56,061 nt of DNA, from positions 1 to 56,061 of the forward strand of contig JADKFA010000021.1 in NCBI GenBank assembly GCA_016717725.1. The letters are read 5' to 3'. The notes beneath the pieces were generated by a model, which was given only the letters and a program-made list of their open reading frames with translations, had not been told where the DNA came from and did no database searches. Position numbers and translations under genes: made by a program. This stretch comes from Bacteroidota bacterium (lineage in GTDB: Bacteria; Bacteroidota; Bacteroidia; AKYH767-A; OLB10). Shown one piece after another: positions 53,214-56,061 of this stretch (positions within the stretch are counted from its first letter, which is position 1; each line of letters opens with the position of its first letter).

Positions 53214-54356
53214 ATGGACTTCAAGTCAAGTGAAAATCAAGAGCTAATAAAACAGACTATACGCGATTTTGTAGAGAAAAATATTCGCCCAAAATTGATG
53301 GAGTGGGATGAAGCTCAACATTTCCCAGTTGAAGTTTTTAAGAAGATGGGTGAGCTGGGCTTGATGGGAATTTTAGTTCCAGAAAAATATCATGGTGCTG
53401 GTTTAACGTATTTCGAATACGTAACCGCGATTCAAGAAGTAGCTCGAGTTTGTGGATCTATTGGGTTGTCGATGGCTGCTCATAATTCTTTATGCACTGG
53501 ACACATCATGGCTTTTGGAAATGATGAGCAGAAAGAAAAATACCTTCCTAAATTAGCAACTGGCGAGTGGATTGGTGCATGGGGTTTGACAGAAGCAAAT
53601 ACTGGATCAGATGCTCTGAGAATGCGAGTAGTGGCTAAGCAAGATGGCGAACATTGGATCATCAACGGCGCTAAGAATTGGATCACGCACGGAATTAGTG
53701 GAGATGTTGCAGTAGTACTTGCTCGCACGGGTGAAATGAATGACTCGCATGGCATCACTGCTTTTGTAGTTGACCGAGGTACTGCAGGATTCAAAGCAGG
53801 GAAGAAAGAAAATAAGTTAGGTATGCGTGCATCGGAAACAGCTGAAATGATTTTTGAAGATTGCAAAATTCACAAGAGTCAAGTTCTCGGAAATGTGGGT
53901 GATGGATTTATTCAAGCTATGAAAGTTTTAGATGGTGGTAGAATTTCTATCGCAGCACTTTCTCTTGGTATTGCAAAAGGAGCTTTTGATGCATCAGTAA
54001 AATATTCTCAAGAGCGCGAACAGTTTGGACAACCGATTTCTGGTTTTCAGGCAATCTCTTTTAAACTTGCCGATATGGCTACACAAATTGAAGCCGCCGA
54101 ATTATTAACGATGCAAGCTGCCGATTTAAAGAATCGCGGCGAGAAAGTAACACGTCAGTCGGCATTTGCAAAGTATTATGCTTCGGAAGTGGCGGTTCGT
54201 TGTTCTACAGAAGCTGTGCAAATTTTTGGTGGCTACGGTTACACAAAAGATTTCCCAGTTGAAAAATTTTACAGGGATTCAAAACTTTGCACCATCGGCG
54301 AAGGAACCAGCGAAATCCAAAAATTAGTGATCGCTCGTGATATTCTCAAGGCTTAG
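53214..54356 (+). CDS. Acyl-CoA dehydrogenase
   Basis: A flavoenzyme that introduces a trans-2 double bond into an acyl-CoA. It has 380 residues. The N-terminal helical domain leads to IGAWGLTEANTGSDALRMRV (signature 1) and the flavin-binding beta domain. The C-terminal domain has QFGQPISGFQAISFKLADMA and IFGGYGYTKDFPVEKFYRDSK. The catalytic Glu position fits the GEGTSEIQKLVIARDI segment. It is a short-chain/branched type, but the chain-length preference cannot be read from sequence. The stop is followed by the repeat-filled spacer. Confidence 0.93.
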   Translation: MDFKSSENQELIKQTIRDFVEKNIRPKLMEWDEAQHFPVEVFKKMGELGLMGILVPEKYHGAGLTYFEYVTAIQEVARVCGSIGLSMAAHNSLCTGHIMAFGNDEQKEKYLPKLATGEWIGAWGLTEANTGSDALRMRVVAKQDGEHWIINGAKNWITHGISGDVAVVLARTGEMNDSHGITAFVVDRGTAGFKAGKKENKLGMRASETAEMIFEDCKIHKSQVLGNVGDGFIQAMKVLDGGRISIAALSLGIAKGAFDASVKYSQEREQFGQPISGFQAISFKLADMATQIEAAELLTMQAADLKNRGEKVTRQSAFAKYYASEVAVRCSTEAVQIFGGYGYTKDFPVEKFYRDSKLCTIGEGTSEIQKLVIARDILKA

Positions 54357-54445
54357 TCTTGATGTTGGATGTTGGATTTTGGACTTTAGACTTTAGACTT
54401 TGGATTTTGGACTTTAGTTTTTTTTAAATTTTGGATTTTAGAATG

Positions 54446-54527
54446 TCTAACATCTAACATCTAACATCTAACATCTAACATCTAACATCTAACATCTAAC
54501 ATCTAACATCTAACATCTAACATCTAA
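54446..54527. repeat. Tandem array of TCTAACA (11 exact copies and a partial)
   Basis: TCTAACA repeats 11 times from 54446 to 54522, then TCTAA. The sequence GATGTTGGATGTTGG upstream near 54361 is nearly the reverse complement of the array. Together they form a long imperfect hairpin between the acyl-CoA dehydrogenase and the convergent barrel gene. The array overlaps the stop codon of that gene. Confidence 0.92.
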
Positions 54528-56061
54528 AAAGAATACGTTATCCCAGCCATTCCTAAGAATCGATAGCTTGGGTATTCATACCATCTGAAATAACGAGAGA
54601 AGCCAATATTATTCAACGATACAAATGCAGAAAGCACTTTGCTGTATCGATAATCAATTCCCACACTAGCATCCAGCCATCCCTTTTATATTCACGAATT
54701 GCGAATACACATGGGTGCTATCGGATGTATAGGTATTACCTGTTACATCACTATTATAAAATACATCTGCCTTAACAAAAATTTTCTCAGCAATGGCATA
54801 GTGTCCATTAATGCCAACACGTAACGCTGGAATATATATTTGTTCTTTCAACTGATCTGTTTTGTATTTGTTGTAGTCAGCGCTGAATGCAAAACTAATT
54901 TTCTCCGCATTCTTGTACTCTAACGATGCTCTAAAATTTAATAGTGTTGCCTTATCATACACCACTGAGAAAGTGGAAGGTATTTCGAAGTTGGCATAAT
55001 AAAATGGTTGGTCTTTTATTCTTGACCATTTCGCTGATCCTACAAACATTAAATCATGTTCAAGTTTGATAGATGTTCCTGCTGTTATTCCTAATTTTTC
55101 GTTGGTGTTGTTAAGCATCACATTTCTTCCGAAGAATGGATTTTCCCTGCTAAAACTTCTTAAGTCATTCCGATGTAGATCTCCACTCAATGTAGCAAAG
55201 ATTTTCACAGCATCATCAATAACCTGGTAGCTCGTGCTGAGATAAGGGTATAAATGATAGTTGTTATCTTTTATTGGTTTCGAATAGGGTGTAATTCCAC
55301 TTGGATTATTTCTAGATTCTATGGCTACGTTTCCACCTACTTCAATGGAATACAAATTTTCGTTGATGATGAAACGAGGTTGGAAGCGAATAATGCTACG
55401 GTTGATGGAATACAATGCTTGTTTAATTTTCCCAAACTCTCCTGAAATTTGCAAATTGAATTTAGCATTGGTTAATAATTTTCCAATCCCCAACTCAACT
55501 TTTGCGTTGTTCTCGGAGCTGCTTCGATTGTCCTCGAAATTGTAAAATCCTACTGATGCTTGATAAGTCCAACTGTCTTTATCAGGATTGATAGAAGCCA
55601 AATTTACATTTCCATCAAAGTCACTCATGCTATGCTTGGTTTCCGATTTCGAGAATAATTCGGGCGGTGATTTGTATCCATAAAAATGCACTACATCTCT
55701 ATTGTATGCTAAGTTGGCACCTAATTTAAACTTTTCGAAATAACGCGTTCCAAAAATATTGAAGTTATTATTACTATTTCCTGGAGAACCATAATCTTTG
55801 ATTTTTCCGCTGGTAGATAGATGCTTGAATCGAACTCCTGCGTCAAAATTTTTCGAACGTAAACTATTGAATGAAATATCCAAAAGAGGCATGTTCTCTA
55901 AGCCGTATCCCGCTTTCACATACCCATGATACAACTTTTTAATCGCATCATCTTTTATTCTTACCGGTTTTAATTGGTGAAGTATTGTAATTGGAATTAA
56001 TGGGCTGTGCACTCACTTTATATTCTGGAGTGTTTGCTTTTCGAATTGTAGTGGTGTCGCT
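54524..56061 (-). CDS. Outer membrane beta-barrel protein, 5' end outside window, two frameshifts
   Basis: More than 500 residues are visible. Upstream of 56012 the frame shifts; reading across one extra A near 55968 gives YKVSAQPINSNYNTSPIK then PVRIKDDAIKKLYHGYVKAG. Amphipathic strands follow throughout (LNLQISGEFGKIKQALYSIN-like, LGITAGTSIKLEHDLMFVGS). The frame stops again at 54666, but removing one A gives VNIKGWLDASVGIDYRYSKV and continues to an aromatic C terminus (MAGITYSF) at 54524. It is a barrel of a Bacteroidota family without known substrate. The N terminus and signal peptide are outside the window. Confidence 0.78.

Noticed and set aside
54446..54527. Possible CRISPR array
   Set aside because: The 7-base units are contiguous with no spacers, and no cas genes are nearby; it is a simple tandem repeat.
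1..56061. tRNA and rRNA genes
   Set aside because: No cloverleaf with a TTCAANNC-type arm or conserved rRNA sequence was noticed on either strand by eye; a dedicated tRNA scan would be the decisive check.

Overview
The window reads as a chromosomal segment of an AT-rich member of the Bacteroidota. The signs are several secreted proteins ending in type IX secretion (T9SS) sorting domains, a PorE-like OmpA protein, an ExbB-ExbD-ExbD-TonB cluster with a PstS-like and a TPR gene, a futalosine-pathway menaquinone gene (mqnA), a GWxTD lipoprotein, a type-2 PyrF, and promoters of the Bacteroidota form TAnnTTTG a few bases before start codons. Genus cannot be named. No rRNA, tRNA or CRISPR array was seen.

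Layout. 1-1406: tail of an unknown gene and hpd (tyrosine catabolism). 1565-3472: a broken surface protein. 3723-7286: a PLP-dependent alpha-oxoamine synthase, then a response regulator divergent from a membrane histidine kinase. 7367-9434: a decayed IS91-like element with a tyrosine integrase and an HUH transposase. 9773-13196: mqnA, holA and an AMP nucleosidase on the minus strand, with an HsdR-N protein diverging. 13422-18779: a plus-strand operon of rmuC, a GWxTD lipoprotein, rlmB and a membrane glycosyltransferase. 18811-22162: a FadL-like porin and a repeat-rich lipoprotein. 22319-24518: proS and a conserved unknown. 24523-26858: two T9SS-related genes bounded by AT-rich and palindromic repeats. 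26854-32875: the Ton cluster. 33079-33570: yajQ. 33796-40170: four stop/start-overlapping genes for two FG-GAP T9SS proteins and two lipoproteins, one with a haem-like motif and a beta-propeller. 40231-43716: a DCC protein, mdh and gyrB. 44036-48933: a secreted metallophosphatase, a small outer membrane protein and the PorE-like protein. 48999-54356: purM, prfA, pyrF, a helix-hairpin-helix protein and an acyl-CoA dehydrogenase. 54524-56061: an outer membrane beta-barrel protein open at the window end.

How it fits together. The common theme is the cell envelope: several T9SS cargo proteins, one likely T9SS component (PorE-like), Ton energy transduction, and outer membrane barrels and lipoproteins. 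Housekeeping genes (gyrB, proS, prfA, purM, pyrF, holA, mdh) are interleaved.

Caution on quality. Many genes, including core single-copy ones (rlmB, mqnA, hpd), carry single-base frameshifts, mostly in A or T runs, and the protein continues cleanly in the next frame. This pattern fits uncorrected sequencing indels better than gene decay, so such genes are annotated over their full reconstructed span. The most promising little-described unit is the four-gene envelope operon at 33796-40170.
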